Below, one piece after another: positions 6,691 through 16,470 of a DNA stretch of 44,277 nucleotides. Where the stretch lies: positions 1-44,277 of the forward strand of contig JAJPHH010000156.1 in assembly GCA_021325385.1 (NCBI GenBank). Reading direction: 5' to 3'. Position 1 is the first letter of the stretch. Each line of letters opens with the position of its first letter. The notes under the pieces were generated by a model. The model made no database searches and was not told the origin of the DNA. It saw only the letters and a program-made list of their open reading frames with translations. The stretch is from Alphaproteobacteria bacterium (GTDB lineage Bacteria > Pseudomonadota > Alphaproteobacteria > Rhizobiales > Beijerinckiaceae). A program made the position numbers and the translations under genes.

Positions 6691-7689
6691 ATGACCGATT
6701 GGCCGGCGCGGCGCACGCAGACGCTTAAAGCCGACGCGGCCGGGATCGCCGAGGCGGCGGCTTGCCTCAAGGCGGGCCGGCTCGTCGCGATGCCGACCGA
6801 GACCGTCTATGGCCTCGCCGCCGACGCGACTTCGGACCGCGCCGTCGCCTCGATCTACGCCGCCAAGCAGCGGCCGACCTTCAACCCGTTGATCGCGCAT
6901 GTGCTGGACTCGAACGCCGCGGCGCGCGAAGCCTCGTTCGACGCGCATGCTCGACGACTGGCCGAGGCGTTTTGGCCAGGGCCGCTGACCATCGTCGCGC
7001 CGGTCGCGCCGACATGTCAGGTCTGCGTCTTGGCGCGGGCCGGGCTCGACAGCGTCGCCCTGCGCGCGCCGAGCCATCCCGCGGCGCGGGCGTTGATCGA
7101 GGCGGCCGGATTCCCGCTCGCCGCGCCCTCCGCCAATCTCTCCGGCCATGTCAGCCCGACGCGGCCGGAGCATGTGCTGGCCGATCTCGACGGCCGCATC
7201 GAGCTCATCCTCGACGCCGGGCCGACGCGTGCTGGGCTCGAATCGACCATCATCGCTTGCCTCGGCGGAACGCCGCGCCTGTTGCGCCATGGCGCGCTGG
7301 CGCGGGAGGAGATCGAAGCCCGGCTGGGCCTGGCGCTCGCCGCAGACGATCTCGACGACGATCATGCTCCGCGCGGCCCGGGCATGCTCTCCTCCCACTA
7401 CGCGCCGGCGGCGACCTTGCGGCTCAACGCGCGCGAAGCCGCGCCGGACGAAGCCGCGCTCGATTTCGCCGGCGCGTTGGCCTCGGGCGGAGCGGCGAGG
7501 CGGCTCGATCTGTCGCCGCGCGGCGATCTGACCGAAGCCGCCGCCAATCTCTTCGCCCATCTCCGCGCCCTCGACGCTGGCGGCGCCAAGAAAATCGCCG
7601 TCGCGCCAATCCCTGCGCACGGCCTCGGCGCCGCGATCAACGACCGCCTGCGCCGCGCCGCCGCGCCCCGCTCTCCCTCCGCCGCATGA
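6691..7689 (+). CDS. tsaC: L-threonylcarbamoyladenylate synthase (Sua5/YwlC type)
   Basis: A 332-residue protein. It makes threonylcarbamoyl-AMP from Thr, bicarbonate and ATP, the first step of t6A modification at position 37 of ANN-decoding tRNAs, in the cytoplasm. The YrdC domain (about 15-205) shows MPTETVYGLAADATS, KQRPTFNPLI, FWPGPLTIV and SAPSANLSGHVSPT. The rest, with RGPGMLSSHYAPAA at the linker, is the Sua5 C-terminal domain, so this is the long Sua5 form and not the short TsaC. The ATG has no strong Shine-Dalgarno sequence. It is divergent from the acyl-CoA dehydrogenase operon. Confidence 0.93.
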   Translation: MTDWPARRTQTLKADAAGIAEAAACLKAGRLVAMPTETVYGLAADATSDRAVASIYAAKQRPTFNPLIAHVLDSNAAAREASFDAHARRLAEAFWPGPLTIVAPVAPTCQVCVLARAGLDSVALRAPSHPAARALIEAAGFPLAAPSANLSGHVSPTRPEHVLADLDGRIELILDAGPTRAGLESTIIACLGGTPRLLRHGALAREEIEARLGLALAADDLDDDHAPRGPGMLSSHYAPAATLRLNAREAAPDEAALDFAGALASGGAARRLDLSPRGDLTEAAANLFAHLRALDAGGAKKIAVAPIPAHGLGAAINDRLRRAAAPRSPSAA

Positions 7690-7730
7690 GGGCATGCGCG
7701 CTGCGCCCGAACGGACCACGGCGCAAAGCT

Positions 7731-8786
7731 TCAAATCGTCGATCGCAGAATCAGGCTGACGAGCTCCGCCTGGCGCCGCGTCTCGGTTTTGGAAAAAATA
7801 CGCTTGAGGTGCACGCGCGCATTCTCGCGAGTGATGCCGAGCATCGCCGCGGCGTCGGTCAAGGCGACGTCGCGCGCCAGGAGTTCGGCGAGACTCGCTT
7901 CCCGCGCGGTTAGGCCGAGGGCCGCCATGAGCTCGGCTCTCGGAGTATCCGCGCGCCGATCCGGGTCACGCAGAAAGATTGCGACCTCGCATTCCGAGCT
8001 CGCCGGCAACCTCTCCGCCGCCGCGCCGGTTATTGGAATCGAGCGTACAAGCACCGGCCGCTTCGACGGACCTCGCGGGATGGCGTATCGTCTTCCGTCC
8101 GGCCGCCCGACGATCTCGCGCAGGCGCGGCTGCGACGCGCCCGATTCGCGGTCGCTTGCAATTGTTCGAAGTATCTCCTCGGCCGAACGGTTCGCGTACA
8201 ACATTCGTCCTGAGCGACCGGCGATCGCCAAGCCGACGCTGAGTTCGTCCAGCGCCCTTTCCAGGGCCGTGACGCGGGATTCGAGGGCGACGAGCCGCCG
8301 CTTGAGGCGCAGAGCGACTTGCAGGTAAGGCAGGATCGCCTGCAATCGTCCGATGTCCGAACCGGCAAACCGGGGCGCTGTTGGCGGCCGACACACGGCC
8401 AGGATGCCGCCTGCGAACGGCGAGGCCGTGATGCCATAGTGCCCGTCCATGGGTCGAATGACGTTGTTGTAGATCTCGCTCTTGAAGAGCTCGCGGTCGG
8501 GCACGACCTCCGCGGTGTCCATGGCGACGCCGATCGGCATGCCGCCGGCGACCTTGAGCATCGCGCCCGCTTCCCGCCGCAGCGCTTCGAGATGCTCCTT
8601 ATTGACGCGCGCTCCCCAGCAGAGGGGCCTCGCCCCCTGACCGCCGCCGACGGCCGCATTGTCCATGATGATATCAATGTGATGCGCTCGGAGCGGGAGG
8701 CAAAGGCCGTCCAGCCCGCTCTGCCAGAACGCCGTATCCCATAAGCCGTCAAAAAGCCGTTGAATTTCGGCCGGCAGCCCCGCCAT
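7731..8786 (-). CDS. LuxR-family helix-turn-helix transcriptional regulator
   Basis: About 351 residues. The C-terminal 60 form a LuxR-type helix-turn-helix (LGLTAREASLAELLARDVAL, then AAMLGITRENARVHLKRIFS). A middle segment (DELSVGLAIAGRSGRMLYAN) looks PAS-like. The N-terminal 170 residues are an unassigned sensory region. I chose the ATG at 8786 over a TTG at 8801 because GGGAG lies 8 nt before it. It is divergent from the FAD oxidase gene and may control it. The effector is unknown. Confidence 0.82.
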   Translation of the reverse strand: MAGLPAEIQRLFDGLWDTAFWQSGLDGLCLPLRAHHIDIIMDNAAVGGGQGARPLCWGARVNKEHLEALRREAGAMLKVAGGMPIGVAMDTAEVVPDRELFKSEIYNNVIRPMDGHYGITASPFAGGILAVCRPPTAPRFAGSDIGRLQAILPYLQVALRLKRRLVALESRVTALERALDELSVGLAIAGRSGRMLYANRSAEEILRTIASDRESGASQPRLREIVGRPDGRRYAIPRGPSKRPVLVRSIPITGAAAERLPASSECEVAIFLRDPDRRADTPRAELMAALGLTAREASLAELLARDVALTDAAAMLGITRENARVHLKRIFSKTETRRQAELVSLILRSTI

Positions 8787-8794
8787 CTGCAGCA

Positions 8795-8808
8795 CTCCCA
8801 AATGGGAG
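8795..8808. promoter_or_regulatory. Inverted repeat over the regulator's ribosome binding site
   Basis: CTCCCA-AA-TGGGAG is a perfect 6-bp-arm inverted repeat. On the minus strand its GGGAG is the apparent Shine-Dalgarno of the LuxR-type gene. It could be an operator for autoregulation or a small hairpin that limits translation. It may also be chance. Confidence 0.35.
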
Positions 8809-8959
8809 ACGCCGCAAATTTACGCCGCGTTATTGTCCCGCTCAAGGCCGGGTCGCGGTCGCCGCCTTGATTCGTGCCGCCTCGCTCGCTCGCGGTCTGA
8901 CAGACGACGGGGGCTCCCAGCCTCAGAACCATGCCAATCTCGATATGTGAGGAGATGTC

Positions 8960-10399
8960 ATGACCGACATTCAATTCCTGTCGTTGCACGGCGAGGCGAC
9001 TCTCGTTGGAAGCGATTCTATCGCGTCGCTGCGTCATTCTTTGCGGGGAGGAGTGTGCCTGCCTGACGAGCCCGGCTACGACGAAGCGCGTACGGTTTGG
9101 AACGCGATGATAAACCGTCGCCCCGGCGCGGCGGTACGTTGCAAAGGCGCTTCCGACGTCATCCGCGCCGTTCTCTTTGCGCGTAAGCACGGCCTGCTGC
9201 TCGCGGTGCGCGGCGGCGGACACAACATCGCCGGAAACGCGGTTTGCGAAGGGGGGCTGGTCATCGACCTTTCGCCGATGCGTTCCGTCCGGATTGACCC
9301 TGCTCGCCGCATCGCCCGCGTGGAGCCGGGCGTCACGCTCGGCGAGTTCGATAAAGAGGCGCAATCGTTCGGACTTGCCGCTCCGCTCGGCATCAACTCG
9401 ACGACCGGGGTCGCAGGGCTCACGTTGGGCGGCGGATTCGGATGGCTTAGCCGGAAGCTCGGGCTAGCCGCCGACAATCTGATCTCGGCTGATGTCGTGA
9501 CGGCTGAAGGCAAGCTTGTGCACGCCAGCGCCTCCGACAATTCGGACCTGTTCTGGGCGCTTCGAGGCGGCGGCGGCAATTTCGGCGTCGTCAGCTCGTT
9601 CGAGTTTCGCCTGCATCCAGTCGGTCCCATGGTTCTGTCGGGACTGATCGTGCATCCCTTTACGCGGGCGAACGAACTGCTCGCAAGGTACCGCGAGGTC
9701 GCCTCCAGAGCGCCCGATGAGCTCACGGTGTGGGTGGTGCTTAGAAAAGCTCCGCCGCTGCCCTTCCTCCCAACCGAGGTCCACGGAAAGGAAATCCTCG
9801 TCTTCGCCGTCTGCTACACGGGCGATGAGCGCGATGGCGAGCGAGCGTTGGGGCCGCTGCGCGCGCTCGGCGAGCCGATCGCCGACGTGGTCGGCATGCA
9901 GCCCTATGCGGCCTGGCAGACCGCATTCGATCCGCTCCTCACCCCCGGCGCCTACAATTACTGGAAGTCGCACAATTTTGCGGAGCTGAGCGACAGCCTG
10001 ATCGGCGTCGTCACAAGCTACGCCGCGAGACTGCCGACCGCCGAGTGCGAGATTTTCATCGGCCAGCTAGGCGGCGCGACGAGCCGCGTGGCTGTCGAGG
10101 CGACGGCCTACCCCCACCGTCATGCAAACTTTGTCATGAACGTCCATACAAGGTGGCGCGACCCGAGGGACGAGCCGCGGTCCATCGATTGGGCGCGCAG
10201 TCTGTTTGCCGAAGCCGCCCCCTTCGCGACCGGCGGGGTCTATGTGAACTTCATGCCGGAGGACGAGGACGATCGCGTGCCCAGCGCGTACGGCGCGAAT
10301 TACGCGCGCCTTGCGGCGTTGAAGGCCAAATACGATCCAGGCAACCTGTTCCGGTTCAATCAGAACGTCCGGCCGTCGGCTCAGCGACCGGCTGCGTGA
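8960..10399 (+). CDS. FAD-binding oxidoreductase (berberine bridge enzyme-like)
   Basis: A 479-residue vanillyl-alcohol-oxidase-fold flavoprotein. The FAD domain has RGGGHNIAG, where His88 is the usual covalent flavin attachment residue, and GVAGLTLGGGFGWLSRKLGL. The second attachment Cys of bicovalent members is absent (INSTTGVAG at that site), so single covalent linkage is expected. The C-terminal berberine-bridge segment ends RLAALKAKYDPGNLFRFNQN, as is typical. GAGGAG precedes the ATG. Substrates in the family range from sugars to alkaloids and cannot be predicted here. It is divergent from the LuxR-type regulator and 49 bp upstream of the cyclase-ATPase gene. Confidence 0.9.
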   Translation: MTDIQFLSLHGEATLVGSDSIASLRHSLRGGVCLPDEPGYDEARTVWNAMINRRPGAAVRCKGASDVIRAVLFARKHGLLLAVRGGGHNIAGNAVCEGGLVIDLSPMRSVRIDPARRIARVEPGVTLGEFDKEAQSFGLAAPLGINSTTGVAGLTLGGGFGWLSRKLGLAADNLISADVVTAEGKLVHASASDNSDLFWALRGGGGNFGVVSSFEFRLHPVGPMVLSGLIVHPFTRANELLARYREVASRAPDELTVWVVLRKAPPLPFLPTEVHGKEILVFAVCYTGDERDGERALGPLRALGEPIADVVGMQPYAAWQTAFDPLLTPGAYNYWKSHNFAELSDSLIGVVTSYAARLPTAECEIFIGQLGGATSRVAVEATAYPHRHANFVMNVHTRWRDPRDEPRSIDWARSLFAEAAPFATGGVYVNFMPEDEDDRVPSAYGANYARLAALKAKYDPGNLFRFNQNVRPSAQRPAA

Positions 10400-10438
10400 C
10401 TGGAGACAGAGCGGCGTCCGGCAGGCGGAGAGGCCCAC

Positions 10439-10443
10439 GGAGG
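10439..10443 (+). promoter_or_regulatory. Ribosome binding site fixing a TTG start
   Basis: GGAGG lies 5 nt before the TTG at 10449. The SAM domain begins right after this TTG, and no in-frame ATG or GTG fits as well. Confidence 0.75.
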
Positions 10444-10448
10444 CAAGC

Positions 10449-13400
10449 TTGGACATCGGAGATTGGTTGCGCAGTCTCGGATTGCAGCTTTACGAACAGG
10501 CTTTCCGGGAGAATGGGATTGACCTCGAAGTCCTGCCTCAGCTGACCCTCGACGATCTCAAGGAGATCGGCGTGCGGGCTGTCGGCCACCGGCGGAAAAT
10601 TCTGGACGCGATCGGGCTTCTGCCGGCGCAACCGGCGGCGGGGCGCGTTCGGACTTCGCCCGAGCGTCGACAATTGACGTTGATGTTTGTCGATCTCGTG
10701 GGTTCGACGGATATAAGCCGTCGTCTCGACCCCGAAGAACTGCGCGAAGTCATGCGCGCATACCAGAACACGGTGGCGGGCGAAATTGCTCGGCTTGAGG
10801 GCCACGTCGCGAAGTTCCTCGGGGACGGCGTCCTCGCTTACTTTGGCTGGCCGCGGGCGAGCGAAGACGCGGCTGAGCGCGCCGTCCGAGCGGGACTGAG
10901 AGTCGCGAAAGCCGTCGCCGCAATCTCGCCCGACGCCGAGCGCCCGCTCGAGGCGCGCGTCGGCATCGCCACCGGACTGGTCGTGGTGGGCGATCTGCTC
11001 GGCGAAGGCGCCGCCAAAGAGGAGAGCGTGACGGGCGAGACCCCCAATCTTGCCGCCCGGCTGCAACAAGCCGCCGACCCTGGCGCCGTGATCATCGCGG
11101 AAAGCACTCGCCGCCTTATCGGCAATCTGTTCGAACTGGATGGCCTCGGCGCCCTTGCCCTCAAAGGCTTCGCCGAACCGGTCGTGGCTTGGCGGGTCGT
11201 CGGCGAAGGCAGCGCGGAAAGCAGATTCGAGGCGCTGCATGGCGCGCGGGTAACCGCCCTCGTCGGACGCGATGAGGAGCTCCATCTGATGCTGTCACGC
11301 TGGCGGCTTGCCGAGGGACGCGCTGGGCAGGTCGTCCTTATTTCGGGCGAGCCGGGGATCGGAAAATCGAGATTGACGCTAGCGCTGCGCGAAAGAGTAC
11401 AGGCCCAGCCAATCAATGTCGTGAGTTACGCCTGCTCGCCCCAGCACACGAACAGTGCGCTCTTTCCGTTCGTTTCGCAGCTCGAACGAGCGGCGCGATT
11501 CGCAACCGACGATAGTTCGGAGAAGCGCCTCAGGCGTCTCGAAGCGCTCCTCTGCGAGGACGGCCAGCCTGCCGATTCGCTCCCATTGTTCGCAGACCTG
11601 CTCGGCATTCCTTGCCCGACGCCCGGTCCGGCGCTGGATTTGCCCCCGCAGCAAAGAAAGGCGCTTCTCTTCCGAGCGTTCATGGACCGGCTCGATCGAA
11701 TTGCGGCGCGCGGGCCTCTCTTGATGGTGCTCGAAGACGCCCACTGGCTCGATCCGACCTCGCGCGAGCTCTTCGACCAGATCGTCAGTCGCCTCCAGGA
11801 CCTCCCAGTGCTGCTCATCGCGACGTTTCGTCCCGATGTCCCAGCGCCATGGATCGGCTTTCCGCATGTCACGCTGCTGACCCTGAATCGCCTGCCGCAA
11901 GGACAGGTGATTACGTTGGTCGACCGGATCACCGACGGAAAGGCGCTGCCCGAAGAAGTCCTGAGGCAGATATTGGCGCGCACGGAGGGCGTCCCGCTTT
12001 TTACCGAGGAGCTCACCAAAGCGGTGTTGGAAGCCGGCATTCTCCGCGACGCCGGCGACCGGTACGCGCTTGCCGGACCACTCCCGCCTGTGGCGATCCC
12101 CGCGACGCTGCACGACTCGTTGTTGGCGCGGCTTGATCGCCTCGCCCCCGTGAAAGAGATCGCTCAGATCGGAGCCTGTATTGGCCGGGAGTTCGATCAC
12201 GAGTTGCTTGCGACGGTGGTCTCGATGCCTGAGGCGGAGCTCGCAGCAGCCCTTGATCGTCTGCTTTCGGCAGAGCTCGTGTTTCGCCAAGGCTTTCCGC
12301 CTGCCGCCACCTATGTTTTCAAGCACGCCCTCGTGCGCGACGCCGCTTACGAAAGCCTATTGAAGCGACGTCGCCAGGAATTGCACGCGCGAATCGCCGC
12401 ATCGATCGAGGCGCAGTTTCCGCAGCTTCGCGACGCTCAGCCGGAGCTGATCGCCCGGCACTACAGCGAGGCGGGATTGGCGGAGAAAGCTGTGCCATAC
12501 TGGCTCCAGGCGGGCCGCCTCGCCGCCAATCGATCCGCGAACAAGGAGGCGATCGCCCATCTGAATTTCGGGCTTGAATGCGTCCGGGCGATTCCTCCTG
12601 GAGAAGCACGCTCGCGTTTCGAGCTTTCTTTGCAGCTTGGCCTGGGCGGTCCTTTCATTGCGACCAAGGGATTCGCCTCGCGTGAGGCGGAAGCGGCGTA
12701 TCAGCGCGCCGAGGAGCTCAGCCGAGAATTGGGCAGCGACCTCGATCTGTTGCTCGCCTTGAGAGGGCTGAGCTACGTCTATCAGGTGCGCGCCAACCTG
12801 CGGGCGACCGCAAGGCTCACTGAGGAATCGGCTCGACTGGCGAGACGAAGCGGCGACCCGGCTCGTCTGGTCGAGGCTGACCATTCTATAGGCGTGCTCG
12901 CCTTTCACTTCGGCCAATTCCAGTCCGCGCGAGACGCGCTGGAGAGAAGCGCAAAGGCGAGCGCGTACCGCGACCACTATCATTCCGAGGTATACGGAAT
13001 GAACATAGGCGTGTTCTGTCGGGCCTATCTCAGCCATTGCGAGTGGCACCTGGGCTACCCTCTTCGCGCCGTCACCATCGCCGAGGAGGGATTAGCCCTC
13101 GCGCGCCAGCTTTCCCATCCATTCAGCCTCGCGCTCGCGCTCAACTACCTCGCTATGCTGCATCAATTCAGAGGAGACCCCGAAGCTGCGTTCGAAGCGG
13201 CGACGGAATCGGGGAACATCTGCGCCAAGCACGGCTTCGACTATTATGCGGCCTGGAGCAGTCTTATCCGCGCATGGGCGATTGCCGAATCTGGCCAGTT
13301 CGATCAAGGTTTGGCGGCCTATCATTCTGCTCTTGACGACTTTCGGCGCACCCGCGCTGGCCTTCGTCTTCCGCACTATCTGAGACTATTGGCCGCCCTG

Positions 13401-13772
13401 CATCAAAAGGCCGGCGAAATAACCCTCGGGCTTCAGCTCACCGATCAAGCGATCGCGATTTCGGCCGAAACGGCCGAGAGCTGGTGCGACGCGGAGCTGC
13501 ACGCTCAACGCGGGCGCTTGCTGCTGCTTGGAGCAGGCGCCGACGCTCAAAACCAGGCGGACGCCGAGTTTCAGATTGCGATCGAAACCGCGGCGAGCCA
13601 AGGCGCGAAATTGCCGGAGCTTCGCGCCGGCGTCGCGCGCGCCAGACTTCATGCGGCAAAAGGAAAATCGCGAGAGGCGCGCGATATGCTCGCGCCGATC
13701 TATCGTTGGTTTTCCGAGGGTTTCGAAACACGCGACCTTGTCGAGGCCCGCGCCCTACTCACCGAGCTCTAG
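10449..13772 (+). CDS. SAM domain/class III cyclase/AAA ATPase/TPR signalling protein
   Basis: A 1107-residue multidomain protein starting at TTG with a clear GGAGG. Residues 1-58 are a SAM domain (MDIGDWLRSLGLQLYEQAF, then LKEIGVRAVGHRRKIL). About 70-260 form a class III nucleotidyl cyclase: metal-binding Asp in MFVDLVGSTD and KFLGDGVLAYFG, with transition-state Asn and Arg in PNLAARLQ. Around 275-640 is a large ATPase with Walker A GEPGIGKS (about 300) and Walker B LLMVLEDAHWLD (about 423). The rest is helical TPR-like repeats. The architecture is common in Rhizobiales, but its physiological role is poorly known. It should make cAMP under control of the ATPase/TPR region. It probably shares a transcript with the FAD oxidase gene. 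Confidence 0.92.
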   Translation: MDIGDWLRSLGLQLYEQAFRENGIDLEVLPQLTLDDLKEIGVRAVGHRRKILDAIGLLPAQPAAGRVRTSPERRQLTLMFVDLVGSTDISRRLDPEELREVMRAYQNTVAGEIARLEGHVAKFLGDGVLAYFGWPRASEDAAERAVRAGLRVAKAVAAISPDAERPLEARVGIATGLVVVGDLLGEGAAKEESVTGETPNLAARLQQAADPGAVIIAESTRRLIGNLFELDGLGALALKGFAEPVVAWRVVGEGSAESRFEALHGARVTALVGRDEELHLMLSRWRLAEGRAGQVVLISGEPGIGKSRLTLALRERVQAQPINVVSYACSPQHTNSALFPFVSQLERAARFATDDSSEKRLRRLEALLCEDGQPADSLPLFADLLGIPCPTPGPALDLPPQQRKALLFRAFMDRLDRIAARGPLLMVLEDAHWLDPTSRELFDQIVSRLQDLPVLLIATFRPDVPAPWIGFPHVTLLTLNRLPQGQVITLVDRITDGKALPEEVLRQILARTEGVPLFTEELTKAVLEAGILRDAGDRYALAGPLPPVAIPATLHDSLLARLDRLAPVKEIAQIGACIGREFDHELLATVVSMPEAELAAALDRLLSAELVFRQGFPPAATYVFKHALVRDAAYESLLKRRRQELHARIAASIEAQFPQLRDAQPELIARHYSEAGLAEKAVPYWLQAGRLAANRSANKEAIAHLNFGLECVRAIPPGEARSRFELSLQLGLGGPFIATKGFASREAEAAYQRAEELSRELGSDLDLLLALRGLSYVYQVRANLRATARLTEESARLARRSGDPARLVEADHSIGVLAFHFGQFQSARDALERSAKASAYRDHYHSEVYGMNIGVFCRAYLSHCEWHLGYPLRAVTIAEEGLALARQLSHPFSLALALNYLAMLHQFRGDPEAAFEAATESGNICAKHGFDYYAAWSSLIRAWAIAESGQFDQGLAAYHSALDDFRRTRAGLRLPHYLRLLAALHQKAGEITLGLQLTDQAIAISAETAESWCDAELHAQRGRLLLLGAGADAQNQADAEFQIAIETAASQGAKLPELRAGVARARLHAAKGKSREARDMLAPIYRWFSEGFETRDLVEARALLTEL

Positions 13773-13844
13773 GTAAGGACAGGGAGGAGCGGAAGGGCGG
13801 CGGCGCTGCGGGGACCGAAGCGACCGAGAGGCGCGGCGAGTTCG

Positions 13845-14987
13845 CTACCGCGCGGCGCCCATCGCCTCGTCGTCCTCGGCGACGGTCATTTCATTGCCGC
13901 GCCAGGTGAACTCGTTGCTGGTCCAGGCCTGAACGAACAGCGCCGGCAGCGTCAGATCGCGGACGATCCAGGCCAGCGGCGAGGCGAAGCTTAGGCGCCA
14001 GCCGGCGACGAAGGCGAGCATCGCTTCGGCGCCGTACCAGATCAGCGCGGCGCCGAGCGCCGCCAGCCAAGGCGACCAGTCGAGCGCCGGCGCGCCGATG
14101 AAGCAGGCTGCGACCGCAAAGATGCTGGTCGTCAGCAATTCCGGCGCGAAATGCAGCGGGAACGTCGCCCGCCTGAGGCGAGCCCAGCGCACTTGGCGCA
14201 TCCAGACTTCGCGCCATTTGCGTATTCCGAGCGGCTGTTCGAACGAGCCGTCGACCGCATGCGCGGCCAAGCCGACGCGGTGGAGGAGCTTCGTCGCCGC
14301 AGCGTCCTCGGCGATCTCGGCGCCGAGCGCTTCGATGCCGCCGCGCTGATCCAGGATATCCCGCCGCCACAGCATCGTCTTGCCTTGCGCGAAGCCGAAG
14401 CCCAGCGCCTCGCCCATATATTGCCAGCGCGCTTGGTACGTGTTGAGAAACGCGCATTCGATTTCCGCAGCGAATGTCGCCGGGGCCGAGCCGATCGGCG
14501 GCGCGCAGACGACGCCGGTGTTCCGACGCCAGCGCGCCATCAAGCGCTGGATATAGTCTTTCGGCATCATCACATTGGCGTCGGCCAGGATGATCCACTC
14601 GTACGCCGCCGCTTTCCAGCCCTTGGCGCAATTGTTGAGCTTGGGATTGGCGCTCGGCCGATCGTCGCCGATCAGCAATCGCGACGGCGCGTCGGGATGC
14701 GCCGCCATCAGCCGGCGGGCGACCGCCGCGGCCGGATCGTCGGCGTGTGCGAGGCAGAAGATGATCTCATAAGCCGGATAGTCGAGCGCGAAAGTCGAAG
14801 CCAGCGTCTCGGCGAGGAACGGATCGATCCCGCAAAGCGGCCGCACGATGCTGACCGGCGGCGCGTCTTCATGCGCGGGCAGCGCGTTTTTTGGCCGGCG
14901 GCAGCGAAAGGCGGCGACTGTCGCGCTGATCGCCTGCGCCGAGACCATCGCCGCGCCAAAGGCTGCGGCGCATTGGGAAATCGTCAT
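13845..14987 (-). CDS. Family 21 glycosyltransferase (ceramide glucosyltransferase/HpnI-like)
   Basis: 380 residues. A processive-looking GT2/GT21 enzyme at the inner membrane. An N-terminal hydrophobic segment (MTISQCAAAFGAAMVSAQAI) and C-terminal membrane helices (SIFAVAACFIGAPAL, LAALGAALIWYG) flank the catalytic domain. The motifs are IVRPLCGIDP, ILADANVMMP, AEDAAATKLL and RQVRWARLRR, the D,D,D,(Q/R)xxRW signature of glucosylceramide synthase relatives. Candidate acceptors are a ceramide or a hopanoid (HpnI), and no hopanoid genes adjoin to decide. I chose ATG 14987, with AGGA before it, over a longer reading frame to 15332 that would run into gltX. It is divergent from gltX. Confidence 0.85.
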   Translation of the reverse strand: MTISQCAAAFGAAMVSAQAISATVAAFRCRRPKNALPAHEDAPPVSIVRPLCGIDPFLAETLASTFALDYPAYEIIFCLAHADDPAAAVARRLMAAHPDAPSRLLIGDDRPSANPKLNNCAKGWKAAAYEWIILADANVMMPKDYIQRLMARWRRNTGVVCAPPIGSAPATFAAEIECAFLNTYQARWQYMGEALGFGFAQGKTMLWRRDILDQRGGIEALGAEIAEDAAATKLLHRVGLAAHAVDGSFEQPLGIRKWREVWMRQVRWARLRRATFPLHFAPELLTTSIFAVAACFIGAPALDWSPWLAALGAALIWYGAEAMLAFVAGWRLSFASPLAWIVRDLTLPALFVQAWTSNEFTWRGNEMTVAEDDEAMGAAR

Positions 14988-15126
14988 CGCTGATCCTGTC
15001 CCGAACGGGCAAGCGACATGAGGCGGGCTGAACCGCCGCCCGCGCCTGACAAAGCGCGCCCCGGCTCGAGCCGAATCGCCTCGCGGCACGTTGCAGGCGT
15101 TGCGCGACGCTTCTATGAAGGCGGCC

Positions 15127-16470
15127 ATGTCCCAACGCCCGATCGTCCGCTTCGCCCCCTCGCCGACCGGGCGCATCCATATCGGCAACGCCCGCACGGC
15201 CTTGCTCAACTGGCTCTTCGCCCGGCGCGAGGGCGGACGGTTCATCTTGCGTTTCGACGATACGGACCGCGAACGCTCGCGCGAGGAATACGCCCGCTCG
15301 ATCGAGGAGGATCTCGCCTGGCTCGGAATCAAGCCCGACCGGATCGAGCGCCAGTCGCAGCGACTCGACCGCTATGCGGCGGCGGCCGAAAAGCTGAAAA
15401 GCATGGGTCGGCTCTATCCGGCCTACGAGACGGCTGACGAACTCGACCGCCGCCGAAAGCGCCAGCAGGCGCGCGGCCTGCCGCCGATTTACGATCGCGC
15501 CGCGCTCAAGCTGACGGCGGAGGAGCGCGCCGCTCTGGAGGCGCAGGGCCGCAAGCCGCATTGGCGGTTCAAGCTCAAGCCCGAAATCGTCCGCTGGGAC
15601 GACCTCGTCCGGGGCCCGAGCCATATCGACTGCGCTTCGTTGTCCGATCCGATCCTGGCGCGTGAGGACGGCACGTATCTCTATACCCTGCCCTCGGTCG
15701 TCGACGATTTCGAGATGGGCGTCACCCATGTCATCCGCGGCGAGGACCACGTCACCAACACCGCGGTGCAGATCCAGATTTTCGACGCGCTCGCCGGGGG
15801 TGCGCCGCGCTTCGGCCACCACAATCTGTTGACCGACGCGAGCGGCGAAGGGCTCTCGAAGCGGACCGGCTCGCTGTCGATCGCCTCGCTGCGCGAGAGC
15901 GGCGTCGAGGCGCTCGCCGCCGCCGCGCTCGCCGTGCTGACCGGCTCGGCCGATTCGGTGCGGCCGGTCGCCTCATTGGACGACCTCGCCCGGAGCTTCG
16001 ATCTGAAGCATCTGTCGCATGGCGCCGCGCGCTTCGACGAAGCGGAGTTGCGCGCGCTCTCCGCCCGCACGCTGCATATCCTGCCTTATGCGGCGGTCGC
16101 CGAGCGGCTCAAGGGGCTGGGCGTCGAAGGCGGCGAGGCCTTTTGGCTCGCCGTGCGCGGCAACCTTTCGACGCTGGCCGAGACGGCGGAATGGCGTCGC
16201 GTCGTCGACGGCGCGATCGCGCCGATCGTCGAGGAGCCGGCCTTCCTCGCAGAAGCCGCCGCTTTGCTGCCCGAAGAGCCCTGGGATCAGTCGACTTGGG
16301 GCCGCTGGACCGGCAAGCTCAAGGAGGCGACCGGGCGCAAGGGCCGCGCCCTTTATCATCCGCTGCGCTTGGCCCTGACCGGCCGGGAGGCCGGCCCGGA
16401 ACTCGCCAATCTCCTGCCGCTGATCGGCCGCGCTAAAGCGTTGGATCGATTACGCGCACGCGCCGCTTGA
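15127..16470 (+). CDS. gltX: Glutamyl-tRNA synthetase
   Basis: 447 residues. Charges tRNA with glutamate in the cytoplasm. The class I signature is [13 protein letters not shown] (HIGN at 18-21), with the KMSKS-like loop EGLSKRTGS at about 241-249. The family's [13 protein letters not shown] and [12 protein letters not shown] are present. ATG 15127 was chosen because AAGGCGG lies just upstream and the HIGN domain begins at once; 15091 and 15115 are longer options without a good ribosome site. Alphaproteobacteria often carry two gltX genes, and this window cannot tell which it is or whether it also charges tRNA-Gln. Its last 38 bases overlap the convergent DUF2865 gene. Confidence 0.95.
   Translation: MSQRPIVRFAPSPTGRIHIGNARTALLNWLFARREGGRFILRFDDTDRERSREEYARSIEEDLAWLGIKPDRIERQSQRLDRYAAAAEKLKSMGRLYPAYETADELDRRRKRQQARGLPPIYDRAALKLTAEERAALEAQGRKPHWRFKLKPEIVRWDDLVRGPSHIDCASLSDPILAREDGTYLYTLPSVVDDFEMGVTHVIRGEDHVTNTAVQIQIFDALAGGAPRFGHHNLLTDASGEGLSKRTGSLSIASLRESGVEALAAAALAVLTGSADSVRPVASLDDLARSFDLKHLSHGAARFDEAELRALSARTLHILPYAAVAERLKGLGVEGGEAFWLAVRGNLSTLAETAEWRRVVDGAIAPIVEEPAFLAEAAALLPEEPWDQSTWGRWTGKLKEATGRKGRALYHPLRLALTGREAGPELANLLPLIGRAKALDRLRARAA

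Noticed and set aside
14988-15332. N-terminal extension of the GT21 glycosyltransferase frame
   Set aside because: It would overlap the start of gltX in antisense, has Arg/Ser-rich sequence and no conservation; AGGA marks the ATG at 14987.
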